DNA from: Marinobacter sp. HL-58
GTDB lineage: Bacteria > Pseudomonadota > Gammaproteobacteria > Pseudomonadales > Oleiphilaceae
Length of the DNA stretch: 64,000 nt
NCBI RefSeq assembly: GCF_001314605.1
Contig: NZ_LIHP01000011.1
Span: forward strand, 124,001-188,000
Direction of reading: 5' to 3'
In this document: piece after piece, positions 9,793-19,247 of the stretch
Numbering within the stretch: the first letter of the stretch is position 1
Layout of the letters: every line of letters begins with the position of its first letter
The notes under the pieces: generated by a model
What the model saw: only the letters and a program-made list of their open reading frames with translations
What the model was told of the DNA's origin: nothing
Database searches by the model: none
Program-made: the position numbers and the translations under genes

Positions 9793-10797
9793 TCACCCCC
9801 GAGGCGCGTATTCCAGCACATCGGAGAAAAACGCTTCCTGGGGTAACCCTTCGTCCACCAGCGCATCCATCAGCGTGTAAACCATCGTCGGCGACCCACT
9901 GGCGTGGACTTCCACGTTATTCCAGTCCATACCTGAAGCCAGCACCGTGCGCACCAATTGGTCGTGGTGTCCGCTCCAGTCGTTGTCCTCGTCATCTCCT
10001 ACTACCGGCAGGAAGGTGAACGGAGGCCACTCCTCCTGCCACTGCTGGGCCAGGGAGCGGAGATACATATCCTCGTGGCGACGAACGCCCCAGTATAGCT
10101 TCACCGGTTCGTTGTAGGACGTCTCCCGAAGGTAATCCACCAGGCTCTTCATCTGGGCAAAACCGGTGCCGGCTGCCACCAAAAGGAGCGGCTTCTGTGG
10201 TGCTGCAGCCAGACAGGCGCGGCCATGGGGCAGCTCAACAGTGACTTCCCCACCGGAGGTCAGAGCATCGATCACCCTCTGGGCAGAGACCCACTCCGGC
10301 GTGGCCTGGATATGCAATTCGATCAACTCTGCCGACGGGCTGCTGGCAATGGAGAAATAGCAGGGGTCGGTATCCGGCAGGTTGACCGACAGGTACTGGC
10401 CGGCATGAAACGACAGTTCCCGGCGACGGGGCAGTTGCAGTTCCACGCGGTATACATCGTGGCTGATGGAACGGACGTCCACCACCTTTGCCTGGAACTT
10501 GCGGGGCTGGTTGTCTCCGGATGCCATAACGGCGTGTATCTCCAGTTGAAGGTCACTGAGGGCCAGGGTGCGACACATCATCAGGCGCCCGGTGACCGGA
10601 ATAAGTTGTTGATTACGGGTGTTCAGGGCGTCGCCACTGAGCAACCGGGCTTCACAGAGCTCGCAGACTCCGTTGCGGCAGGCGGCGGGAACGGCGATGC
10701 CCGCCTTACCTGCCTCTTCAAGCAGGGTCTCATCCGCTGCGGCGGAATACGTCAACGCAGACGGTGCCAGCCTGATACGAAAAATTTCGCCGGCCAT
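9793..10797 (-). CDS. 2Fe-2S ferredoxin-NAD(P)H flavin reductase (CDP-6-deoxy-glucoseen reductase-like)
   Basis: Electron-transfer flavoprotein. The N-terminal plant-type ferredoxin domain has cysteines 40, 45, 48 and 75 (CRNGVCELC and MCRTL). An FAD-binding domain (YLSVNLP) and an NAD(P)-binding domain (LLVAAGTGFAQMKS) follow. The start is set at 10797, one base past the ubiD stop, giving 334 residues starting MAGEIFRIRL; the longer frame into ubiD is a shadow. It lies directly downstream of ubiD, as recalled for PA5236/PA5237 in Pseudomonas, and in E. coli the flavin reductase fre also follows ubiD. A role in supplying reduced flavin near UbiX/UbiD chemistry is inference. Confidence 0.87.
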   Translation of the reverse strand: MAGEIFRIRLAPSALTYSAAADETLLEEAGKAGIAVPAACRNGVCELCEARLLSGDALNTRNQQLIPVTGRLMMCRTLALSDLQLEIHAVMASGDNQPRKFQAKVVDVRSISHDVYRVELQLPRRRELSFHAGQYLSVNLPDTDPCYFSIASSPSAELIELHIQATPEWVSAQRVIDALTSGGEVTVELPHGRACLAAAPQKPLLLVAAGTGFAQMKSLVDYLRETSYNEPVKLYWGVRRHEDMYLRSLAQQWQEEWPPFTFLPVVGDDEDNDWSGHHDQLVRTVLASGMDWNNVEVHASGSPTMVYTLMDALVDEGLPQEAFFSDVLEYAPRG

Positions 10798-10798
10798 A

Positions 10799-12286
10799 TC
10801 AGTCGGGACGATCGGGCGTAACTTCAATCCCCAGGCTGTCCCAGATGTCATCGACACGCTTTTTGACGTCATCGGACATGGTAATGGGCGTGCCCCACTC
10901 ACGGTCTGTTTCACCGGGCCACTTGCTGGTGGCATCCATGCCCATCTTCGACCCCAGCCCGGACACCGGCGAGGCGAAATCCAGGTAGTCGATCGGCGTG
11001 TTCTCCACCAGCGTTGTATCCCTGGCCGGATCCATCCGGGTTGTCATGGCCCAGATCACGTCTTTCCAGTCCCGCGCGTTCACATCGTCATCGGTGACGA
11101 TCACGAACTTGGTGTACATGAACTGCCGCAGGAAAGACCATACTCCCATCATTACCCGTTTTGCATGGCCGGGGTACTGTTTCTTCATGGTCACCACTGC
11201 AAGACGGTAGGAACAGCCTTCCGGCGGAAGGTAGAAATCCACGATCTCGGGGAACTGCTTCTGCAGGATGGGGATAAACACCTCGTTCAGCGCAACTCCG
11301 AGAATGGCCGGCTCATCCGGTGGCCGACCGGTGTAGGTGCTGTGGTATATCGGGTCTTTACGGTGGGTCATGCGCTCCACGGTAAACACCGGGAACTGAT
11401 CCACCTCGTTGTAATACCCGGTATGATCCCCGAACGGCCCTTCCGGAGCCATGTCATCCGGGTAGATAAAGCCTTCCAGCACGATCTCGGCACTGGCCGG
11501 CACCTGCAGATCACTGAGGCCACATTGCACCAGCTCGGTACGGCCACCCCGCAACAGTCCTGCAAAAGCATATTCCGACAACGAATCCGGCACCGGCGTT
11601 ACCGCCCCCAGAATCGTGGCCGGGTCCGCACCCAGGGCAACCGCCACCGGATAGGGCTTGCCGGGGTTGGCCTTCTGGAACTCCAGAAAGTCCAGCGCAC
11701 CGCCCCGGTGACTGAGCCAGCGCATGATCAGCCGGTTGCGGCCAATCACCTGCTGGCGATAGATACCCAGGTTCTGTCGCTCCTTGTGGGGGCCACGGGT
11801 AATCACCAATGGCCAGGTCACCAGCGGCCCGGCGTCCCCCGGCCAGCAGTGCTGCACCGGTATCTGGTACAGATCCACCTGATCCTTTTCAATCACCACA
11901 TCCTGGCATGGCGCAGAGCGCAGCACCTTCGGGCTCATGCGCATCACCTGCCGGAACAGCGGCAGTTTCTCGATGGCGTCTTTGAAGCCTTTGGGGGGAT
12001 CGGGTTCCTTGAGAAACGCGAGCAGCTTGCCGATGTCCCGCAGCGCGGTCACATTGTCCTGGCCCATACCCATGGCCACGCGGGTCGGGGTACCAAACAG
12101 GTTGGCCAGCACGGGCATGTCGTAACCCTTGGGGTTCTCGAACAACAACGCAGGACCACCTGCCCGCAGGGTGCGGTCGCAGATTTCGGTCATTTCCAGG
12201 TGGGGATCCACTTCCACTGAAATTCGCTTCAGCTCACCAAGCTTTTCAAGCTGGGATATGAAGTCCCTCAGGTCGTTGTATTTCAT
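10799..12286 (-). CDS. ubiD: 4-hydroxy-3-polyprenylbenzoate decarboxylase
   Basis: Prenylated-FMN-dependent decarboxylase of ubiquinone biosynthesis. The ATG at 12286 gives 495 residues starting [19 protein letters not shown], the length of the E. coli enzyme; the longer upstream frame runs through the repeat at 12.4 kb and is rejected. UbiD-family signatures include [18 protein letters not shown] and [17 protein letters not shown]. It overlaps nothing but is 1 nt from the downstream reductase, so the two should form one transcript. The upstream 460 bp to rho contain two large inverted repeats. Confidence 0.97.
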   Translation of the reverse strand: MKYNDLRDFISQLEKLGELKRISVEVDPHLEMTEICDRTLRAGGPALLFENPKGYDMPVLANLFGTPTRVAMGMGQDNVTALRDIGKLLAFLKEPDPPKGFKDAIEKLPLFRQVMRMSPKVLRSAPCQDVVIEKDQVDLYQIPVQHCWPGDAGPLVTWPLVITRGPHKERQNLGIYRQQVIGRNRLIMRWLSHRGGALDFLEFQKANPGKPYPVAVALGADPATILGAVTPVPDSLSEYAFAGLLRGGRTELVQCGLSDLQVPASAEIVLEGFIYPDDMAPEGPFGDHTGYYNEVDQFPVFTVERMTHRKDPIYHSTYTGRPPDEPAILGVALNEVFIPILQKQFPEIVDFYLPPEGCSYRLAVVTMKKQYPGHAKRVMMGVWSFLRQFMYTKFVIVTDDDVNARDWKDVIWAMTTRMDPARDTTLVENTPIDYLDFASPVSGLGSKMGMDATSKWPGETDREWGTPITMSDDVKKRVDDIWDSLGIEVTPDRPD

Positions 12287-12366
12287 TGGCTGCTCCGGTT
12301 GATTCCGGCATTGTACGTGATTTTCGAATGTTCGGTTTGGATTCGCTGCCGGAAAATCAGGTGCAG

Positions 12367-12477
12367 GAACAGGATGGGGGATGCTTGTCCCAGACACGCC
12401 GTGAATACGTCCATGTAGGCTCCCATTTGCCATCCATGGCAAATGAGGGTCTGGGACAAGCATCCCCCACCCTGTTC
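12367..12477. repeat. Long-arm inverted repeat element, copy A
   Basis: A 28-bp left arm (12367-12394) is complementary to the right arm (12450-12477) with one mismatch. The 55-nt interior has GACACGCCGTGAATACGTCC next to the left arm and an inner hairpin, CATTTGCCAT-CC-ATGGCAAATG (12424-12445). It belongs to a four-copy family in this window. It is intergenic, upstream of ubiD. No T-run follows either arm, so it is not a standard intrinsic terminator. Confidence 0.9.
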
Positions 12478-12599
12478 AGAAAGCGCGAGTTATACGCAAG
12501 AACAACGAATCTCAAAGCGAACAGTCGGGTTTTGCAGAATCTGACTCAAAGTACGAGAGAGCAATCAGTAAGTGTGGTTCGCGCGCAATGAGTCAGATC

Positions 12600-12708
12600 G
12601 GCAACGCCGGGGATCGTCTCCCCGGACCGTGCATTGCCAGGGATGGCAATGCCGAGCCCCCATGGATGGGTTCACGGCGTGTCCGGGGAGACGATCCCCG
12701 GCGTTGCC
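12600..12708. repeat. Long-arm inverted repeat element, copy B (reverse orientation)
   Basis: A perfect 27-bp inverted repeat (12600-12626 with 12682-12708; GGCAACGCCGGGGATCGTCT start). The interior has an inner hairpin, GCATTGCCA-GGGA-TGGCAATGC (12631-12652), and, read on the minus strand, GACACGCCGTGAACCCATCC, the same core as copy A. Orientation is opposite to copy A, 122 bp away, and the arm sequence differs. It lies 41 bp beyond the rho stop. Confidence 0.9.
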
Positions 12709-12749
12709 AGCCCCCAAAGCTCAGTGCGCAAAGAAGGCCATAAGCAGAA

Positions 12750-14012
<1,263 letters not shown>

Positions 14013-14379
14013 AGGTTATTAGATTGTCAGGAATGGAAGTAAACGAACATTGGAATGACAGGGATGCCCCTGAACGGGTTGATCGGGTATACGTTGTCTA
14101 GGTGCTGGCCAGATGGAGCAACCGGTGTAGATGGTATCCGGAAAGGTACTAAAGCCAGAGACAGGAAGAACAACCGTTCGCCGGGCAACAGCGATCATCA
14201 GCCACCTCGTATATCAATGTCAAGTGGTGTTGCACACTTTTGGGCCTATTTCCGGTTTTCAGGCCTCCTGTACCCCACAAAATACGGCTTGCCCTCCCTC
14301 TGATGGGTTACTCCCCTTCCATTCACAGCCATCGATGCGGATACTGACAGGATGACTTTACAGACTCCGGAGTACTCCC
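14013..14379. other. Intergenic region between divergent rho and moaB
   Basis: This 367-bp region must hold the rho promoter/leader (leftward) and the moaB promoter (rightward). A CTCCGGAG-type ribosome-binding segment lies just before the moaB ATG. I see no clear sigma-70 boxes, no repeat, and no convincing small gene; short frames here resemble nothing I know. A long leader would fit rho autoregulation, but no structure was identified. Confidence 0.5.
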
Positions 14380-14952
14380 ATGAGCATCGACACCACGCGT
14401 GAAATGAAACCCCTGAACGTTGCCCTGTTAACGGTATCTGACACCCGTGGTGTGGAGGAGGACTCGTCAGGGCAGTTTCTGGAAGACAGCCTGACCGGCG
14501 CCGGACACCGGCTCATTGCCCGGCGCATTCTTCCTGATGACGTTTACCTGGTGCGTGCTCTGATGTCTGGCTGGATAGCGGACCCGGGCATCAACGTGGT
14601 GATTATCACCGGTGGCACCGGCTTTCATGAGCGCGACAGCACACCGGAAGCGGTGATCCCGCTGCTGGACAAGACCATTGAAGGTTTTGGCGAGGAATTC
14701 CGCCGCCTGTCCGCCAGTGAGATTGGCACCTCCACCATCCAGTCCCGTGCATTCGGGGGCATGGCCAATAACACCGTCATCTTCTGCCTGCCCGGTTCCA
14801 CCGGCGCCTGCCGCACCGGCTGGAATGGCATCCTGAGCACACAACTGGACAGCCGCCACGGCCCCTGCAATTTCTCGGGACTGGCCCTGGGCAAGCCGGA
14901 CAAGCCTTTCAGCCGTATTAACGAAGTCATTGGCGAGCGTTCGGAGCGATAA
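14380..14952 (+). CDS. moaB: Molybdenum cofactor biosynthesis protein B
   Basis: MoaB/Mog-family protein that adenylylates molybdopterin before metal insertion. The 190 residues carry the MPT-binding signature [20 protein letters not shown] and the loop [14 protein letters not shown]. The start ATG has a CCGGAGTACTCCC leader. It is the first gene of moaB-moeA-moaD-moaE with gaps of 1-3 nt, clearly one operon. moaA, moaC and mobA are absent from the window and must be elsewhere. Confidence 0.95.
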   Translation: MSIDTTREMKPLNVALLTVSDTRGVEEDSSGQFLEDSLTGAGHRLIARRILPDDVYLVRALMSGWIADPGINVVIITGGTGFHERDSTPEAVIPLLDKTIEGFGEEFRRLSASEIGTSTIQSRAFGGMANNTVIFCLPGSTGACRTGWNGILSTQLDSRHGPCNFSGLALGKPDKPFSRINEVIGERSER

Positions 14953-14955
14953 TTC

Positions 14956-16170
14956 ATGGCAAGTTCAGACCTGACCCCCGTTGACGATGCCATCAGCCGT
15001 CTGGTCACCCAGGCCCGTCCGGTTACAGACACCGAAACGGTGGCCCTTGAAAACAGCCTGGACCGGGTGCTGGCAAGGGACTACAGCGTTCCGGCAGACG
15101 TCCCCCCCGCTGACAACAGCGCGGTAGATGGTTACGCAGTGCGCGCCGGGGACGTCGCCGAAGCCACTGTGCTGCCGGTGTCTGGTCGAGTGGCCGCAGG
15201 CGAGGCACCCGGCTCCTTCCAACCCGGCACCGCCGTGCGCATTTTCACCGGTTCGGAAATTCCGGCAGGTGCGGATTCGGTGGTCATGCAGGAGCGGGTC
15301 ACGGTGACCGAAGATGGCATCACCATCAATGCACCGGTCAGCGAAGGCCAGAATATTCGCCGCCGGGGGCAGGATCTGACCCAGGGTGAACTGGCACTGG
15401 CGAAGGGCACAAAGGTCCGGCCACAGGAAATGGGTCTGCTGGGCTCGATGGGTGTGGCCGAGATTGAAGTCTACAAGAAACTGAGAGTGGCCATTCTGAC
15501 CACCGGTGATGAGCTGGTAGACCCGGGCCAGCCCCTGGCGCCAGGACAGATCTACAACTCCAATCGCTATACATTGCTGGGCCTGCTGGCGAAAGCCGGA
15601 TGTGAGGTCGCACTCTGCGAGACCCTGGCAGACACCCGTGACGGAACCCGCAGCACCTTCGAGCGTGCGGCCGCGGAGGCCGACCTGATCATTACCAGCG
15701 GCGGCGTGTCGGTGGGTGAGGAAGACCATGTACGCGTGGTGCTGGAAGAGGCCGGCAGCCTGTCGCTGTGGCGCATGGCCATGAAACCGGGCAAACCCCT
15801 GGCTTTTGGCAGCATTGAGGGCACCCCGGTGCTGGGCCTGCCCGGCAACCCGGCCTCGGTGCTGGTTACTTTCCTGGTCGTGGGTATGCCGCTGATACGC
15901 GCCTGCCAGGGACGGCCGTCCATTTCACTCCCTGGCGAACAGATGCCCGCCGGATTTTCGGTCGGGAACCCTTCGGTTCGACGGGAGTACGTCCGCGCCC
16001 GCAAGGGTATCGGTGAGGACGGCCCTGTCGTCAACGCCTACCCCAATCAGAGCTCGGGCGTACTCAGCGCGGCCTGCTGGGCTGAAGGCCTGGCGGTAGT
16101 GCCGGAAAATACGGCCGTTGGTATTGGTGATACCATTACTTACTATTCATTTGCGGAGCTGCTGGAATAA
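14956..16170 (+). CDS. moeA: Molybdopterin molybdenumtransferase
   Basis: Inserts molybdate into adenylylated molybdopterin. The 404-residue protein has the family order: an N-terminal extended domain ([19 protein letters not shown]), a central MoCF-binding domain with [33 protein letters not shown] and [10 protein letters not shown], the [14 protein letters not shown] segment, and a C-terminal beta domain. It starts 3 nt after moaB and ends 2 nt before moaD. Confidence 0.97.
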   Translation: MASSDLTPVDDAISRLVTQARPVTDTETVALENSLDRVLARDYSVPADVPPADNSAVDGYAVRAGDVAEATVLPVSGRVAAGEAPGSFQPGTAVRIFTGSEIPAGADSVVMQERVTVTEDGITINAPVSEGQNIRRRGQDLTQGELALAKGTKVRPQEMGLLGSMGVAEIEVYKKLRVAILTTGDELVDPGQPLAPGQIYNSNRYTLLGLLAKAGCEVALCETLADTRDGTRSTFERAAAEADLIITSGGVSVGEEDHVRVVLEEAGSLSLWRMAMKPGKPLAFGSIEGTPVLGLPGNPASVLVTFLVVGMPLIRACQGRPSISLPGEQMPAGFSVGNPSVRREYVRARKGIGEDGPVVNAYPNQSSGVLSAACWAEGLAVVPENTAVGIGDTITYYSFAELLE

Positions 16171-16172
16171 CC

Positions 16173-16436
16173 ATGGCTGCAGATAACAACATTACCGTGA
16201 AGTTTTTCGCCCGCCTGCGGGAGGAGCTGGATACGGCCTCACTGACGGTCGAGGCCAGGCCTGGCCTGACGGCGGGCCAGCTGTTGCATGACCTGGCTGA
16301 AAGAGGGGGAAACTGGGCTCAGCTGGATGGCGCGCAGCCGGTGATGATTGCGGTCAATCAGCTGATGACCAAACCGGACAAGACATTGCACCCCGGCGAT
16401 GAGGTGGCCTTTTTCCCGCCGGTAACAGGGGGCTGA
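16173..16436 (+). CDS. moaD: Molybdopterin synthase sulfur carrier subunit
   Basis: Ubiquitin-like sulfur carrier whose C-terminal glycine is activated as a thiocarboxylate and donates sulfur to molybdopterin. The 87-residue protein has the beta-grasp pattern starting with NITVKFFARLREEL and ends in FFPPVTGG, with the essential terminal Gly-Gly. Its stop codon overlaps the last base before the GTG start of moaE, consistent with one-to-one translation of the two synthase subunits. Confidence 0.95.
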   Translation: MAADNNITVKFFARLREELDTASLTVEARPGLTAGQLLHDLAERGGNWAQLDGAQPVMIAVNQLMTKPDKTLHPGDEVAFFPPVTGG

Positions 16437-16437
16437 T

Positions 16438-16884
16438 GTGATTCGTATTGAGCAACAGGATTTTGATCCCGCCGAGGAATACCGGGCGCTCCGTGACAGT
16501 GGGTCCGGCACGGGTGCTATCGCGACGTTTACCGGGCTGGTCCGGGACAGCGGCGATATGGAGGGTGTGACGGGGCTGTTTCTGGAGCATTACCCCGGGA
16601 TGACGGAGCAGGTTATCCAGGGGCTGATCCGTGAGGCGTCCGAACGCTGGGATGTGCGGGAGGCGCGGGTTATTCATCGGGTGGGGTATCTGCCGCTGGG
16701 TGAGCAGATTGTGTTTGTGGGGGTTTGCAGTGCCCATCGGGGGGATGCGTTTGCGGCCTGTGAGTTCATCATGGACGCTCTGAAGACGTCGGCGCCGTTC
16801 TGGAAGAAGGAGATCAGTGGCGACAGTGAGCACTGGGTTGAGCAGAAGGCTTCGGATCTGGACCGGTCGCAGAGTTGGGAGTAG
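16438..16884 (+). CDS. moaE: Molybdopterin synthase catalytic subunit
   Basis: Catalytic subunit that sulfurates precursor Z with MoaD-thiocarboxylate. The start is GTG at 16438, directly after the moaD stop. The 148 residues include GAIATFTGLVRD, LEHYPGMTEQVI, VIHRVGYLPLGEQIVFVGV and the active-site region FWKKEI near the C-terminus. It ends the Moco operon. A large inverted repeat (16915-17018) and the trxA terminator follow. Confidence 0.96.
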   Translation: MIRIEQQDFDPAEEYRALRDSGSGTGAIATFTGLVRDSGDMEGVTGLFLEHYPGMTEQVIQGLIREASERWDVREARVIHRVGYLPLGEQIVFVGVCSAHRGDAFAACEFIMDALKTSAPFWKKEISGDSEHWVEQKASDLDRSQSWE

Positions 16885-16914
16885 TTCCTTCGGGCTTTTT
16901 TGCCAGACGGCAAC

Positions 16915-17018
16915 TAATGCCAAGCCACCTTTCCGAAAAACGCTTTGAATACGTCCTTGTACGCTTGGGCTCCGCCATCCATGGCTCCGCACATTTTCGG
17001 AAAGGTGGCTCGGCATTA
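16915..17018. repeat. Long-arm inverted repeat element, copy C
   Basis: Arms of 25 bp (16915-16939 and 16994-17018) pair with one mismatch. The 54-nt interior (16940-16993) begins ACGCTTTGAATACGTCC and contains the inner hairpin GCCAT-CC-ATGGC (16974-16985). By my count the interior matches copy D (38221-38274) at 52 of 54 positions, while the outer arms differ. It lies between the convergent moaE and trxA. Confidence 0.92.
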
Positions 17019-17075
17019 CTTGCCTGGCTGGTTGCTTGCCTGAGGAGCGGCTTCCGTGCGATTTGCTCGAGGCAA

Positions 17076-17114
17076 TAAAAAACCGCCCGTGAGGTCAACT
17101 CAGGGGCGGTTTTG
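17076..17114 (-). terminator. Intrinsic terminator of trxA
   Basis: AAAACCGCCC pairs with GGGCGGTTTT across a loop of about 14 nt. Read on the minus strand the hairpin is followed by a T-run (TTTTTTATTG), 15 nt after the trxA stop. It is the classic intrinsic terminator layout for the leftward gene. Confidence 0.9.
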
Positions 17115-17128
17115 ACCGGTGGCGGCAA

Positions 17129-17455
17129 TCAGAGATTGCTGTCCAGGAACGCAGCCAGCTGGGATTTGGACAGGGCGCCGACTTTGGTGGCGTCCACGTT
17201 GCCGTTTTTGAACAGCATGAGTGTGGGGATGCCGCGGATGTTGAATTTGGGCGGTGTCTGCTCGTTTTCGTCGATGTTCAGTTTGCAGACTTTCAGCTTG
17301 CCTTCGTATTCTTCGGCCATTTCTTCCAGTACCGGGGCGATCATCTTGCATGGGCCGCACCATTCTGCCCAGTAGTCCACCAGTACCGGTACGTCCGACT
17401 GCAGTACGTCCTGCTCAAAGGAGGCATCTGTAACGTTTACAATATTTCCGCTCAT
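17129..17455 (-). CDS. trxA: Thioredoxin 1
   Basis: Cytoplasmic disulfide reductase. The 108 residues start [10 protein letters not shown], matching E. coli TrxA in length and start; a longer frame to 17539 exists, with a second Met eight residues upstream, but is not needed. The active site is WCGPC (Trp32, Cys33, Cys36) and the cis-proline loop is GIPTLMLF. It is divergent from ppx, with a 280-bp gap holding both promoters. It is separated from its usual partner rho by the Moco cluster. Confidence 0.97.
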   Translation of the reverse strand: MSGNIVNVTDASFEQDVLQSDVPVLVDYWAEWCGPCKMIAPVLEEMAEEYEGKLKVCKLNIDENEQTPPKFNIRGIPTLMLFKNGNVDATKVGALSKSQLAAFLDSNL

Positions 17456-17735
17456 TTCAGTTTCCCGATTCTTGGTCATGGTAGGCGATACTTTACGCGA
17501 TTGATCACGCGGATGTGAAGCGCTTCCTTTCTTCGGCATGCTTCGGATTACACTGACCCGCGGCGCACCATTGCGTTACACCACATATCGCTTATAGTAA
17601 TCACAAGTCTGGCGGTTTCCGCCTGCCATCGCATTGTCGCTGGTTTTCAAACAGCCGTTGCCGGGGTGTCACCCGCGCGGTTTATCACGCTCTCTTCCCT
17701 CTTTATCAGGGCCTGGCAGAAGGAATTCAATACAC

Positions 17736-19247
17736 GTGACGGCCAACTCCTCCGCCACCTCGCCAGAGCTGCTCGCAGCGATTGATATGGGCTCCAACAG
17801 TTTCCACATGGTGGTTGCCCGCCTTGTTCACGGTGAGATCCGCACCCTTGAGAAGATGGGCGAGAAGGTTCAGCTTGGTGCTGGCCTGGACAGGTACAAC
17901 CGCCTTACCGAGGAAGCCCAGGAGCGTGCCATGGCGTGCCTCAGCCGGTTTGCCCAGAGGCTGCAGGGTATGCCACCGGAAGCGGTTCAGGTGGTAGGCA
18001 CCAACGCACTCCGGGTGGCCCGTAACACCCAGGAGTTCATGGCCCGGGCGGAGGAGGTTCTGGGTTATCCGGTGGAGATCATTGCTGGCCGGGAGGAGGC
18101 CCGCCTGATCTATCTGGGCGTGTCACATACCCTGTCGGATGACAGTGGCCGGCGGCTGGTGATTGATATCGGCGGTGGCAGCACCGAGTTTATCATCGGG
18201 GAACGGTTCGAACCCCAGGACCTGGAAAGCCTGCATATGGGCTGCGTGTCGTTCCGCAACCGTTATTTTCCGGATGGCAAGATCACCCGCAAGCAGATGG
18301 ACCGGGCAATAACCCATGCCGAGCAGGAATTGCTCAATATCCGCCAGCACTTCCGTAACAAGGGCTGGGAAAGCGCGGTGGGCTCATCGGGGTCGATCAA
18401 GGCCATCTCCAGCGTGCTGGCCAGCCTCAAGATCACTGACGGCATTATCACCCTCGAAGCAATGACCGAGCTCCGAAAACGCCTGGTGGATATGGGCAAG
18501 GTGGAGAAGCTCGGCGACCTGGGTGTGCGCACTGACCGCCAGAGCATTTTCCCGGCCGGGTTTGCCATTCTGATGGGGGCGTTCCAGTCGCTGCAGATCA
18601 AGGACATGACTTTTGCTGACGGCGCCCTCCGTGAAGGCCTGCTCTACGATATTGCCGGGCGGATCCAGCATGAAGATGTGCGGGAGCGCACCATCCAGGC
18701 CCTGCAGGAGCGCTATCACGTTGACCAGGAGCACGGTGCTGCCGTGGAGGAGACGGCGATTGTCGCCTGGCGACAGGTAGCCGATTCCTGGGCACTGAAC
18801 ACACCGGCAGACGAGGAGGTGTTACGCTGGGCCTGCCGGTTGCATGAGATCGGCCTGACCATTTCCCACAGCCAGTACCACAAGCATGGCGCCTACCTGC
18901 TGCGTTATTCCGATCTGCCCGGTTTCAGTCAGCAATTCCAGCGGGACCTGGCAACGCTGGTGCGAGGGCACCGGCGCAAGTTCTCGTCTGCGATCTTCGA
19001 GGGCCTGGCCCCGGAAGACATTCCCCGCCTGCGCTATCTCTGCGTTCTGGTGCGCCTGGCGGTATTGCTCCAGCACCCGCGCAACCACGAACAGCCACCG
19101 GAACTTCGCCTGCGCCCGTCCACCAATGGCCTGACGGTGGAGTTTCCTTCCGGCTGGCTGGATGATCGCCCACTTACCCTTGCCGACCTTGAAAACGAGC
19201 GTGACTACCTGTCCAAGCAGGATTTCACTCTGGAAGTCAAAGTCTAG
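17736..19247 (+). CDS. ppx: Exopolyphosphatase
   Basis: Processively hydrolyses polyphosphate, and in the family also converts pppGpp to ppGpp. The GTG at 17736 is chosen because AGAAGGA lies about 11 nt upstream and it gives 503 residues, the family length; the longer frame from 17634 has no family support. ASKHA-fold motifs are AAIDMGSNSFHMVVA, IIAGREEARLIYLGV and VIDIGGGSTEF. An HD-like helical domain follows (VLRWACRLHEIGLTISHSQY). The last 4 bp overlap the convergent ABC-F gene. Neighbouring trxA and ppx is a conserved arrangement. Confidence 0.95.
   Translation: MTANSSATSPELLAAIDMGSNSFHMVVARLVHGEIRTLEKMGEKVQLGAGLDRYNRLTEEAQERAMACLSRFAQRLQGMPPEAVQVVGTNALRVARNTQEFMARAEEVLGYPVEIIAGREEARLIYLGVSHTLSDDSGRRLVIDIGGGSTEFIIGERFEPQDLESLHMGCVSFRNRYFPDGKITRKQMDRAITHAEQELLNIRQHFRNKGWESAVGSSGSIKAISSVLASLKITDGIITLEAMTELRKRLVDMGKVEKLGDLGVRTDRQSIFPAGFAILMGAFQSLQIKDMTFADGALREGLLYDIAGRIQHEDVRERTIQALQERYHVDQEHGAAVEETAIVAWRQVADSWALNTPADEEVLRWACRLHEIGLTISHSQYHKHGAYLLRYSDLPGFSQQFQRDLATLVRGHRRKFSSAIFEGLAPEDIPRLRYLCVLVRLAVLLQHPRNHEQPPELRLRPSTNGLTVEFPSGWLDDRPLTLADLENERDYLSKQDFTLEVKV

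Noticed and set aside
10619..12220. A 533-codon rightward open frame opposite ubiD
   Set aside because: It is antisense to ubiD and the reductase start, has a histidine/glutamine-rich composition typical of shadow frames, and shows no family match.
14013..14379. A Moco riboswitch in front of moaB
   Set aside because: I could not find the conserved Moco RNA elements or a recognisable fold; the known class usually precedes moaA.
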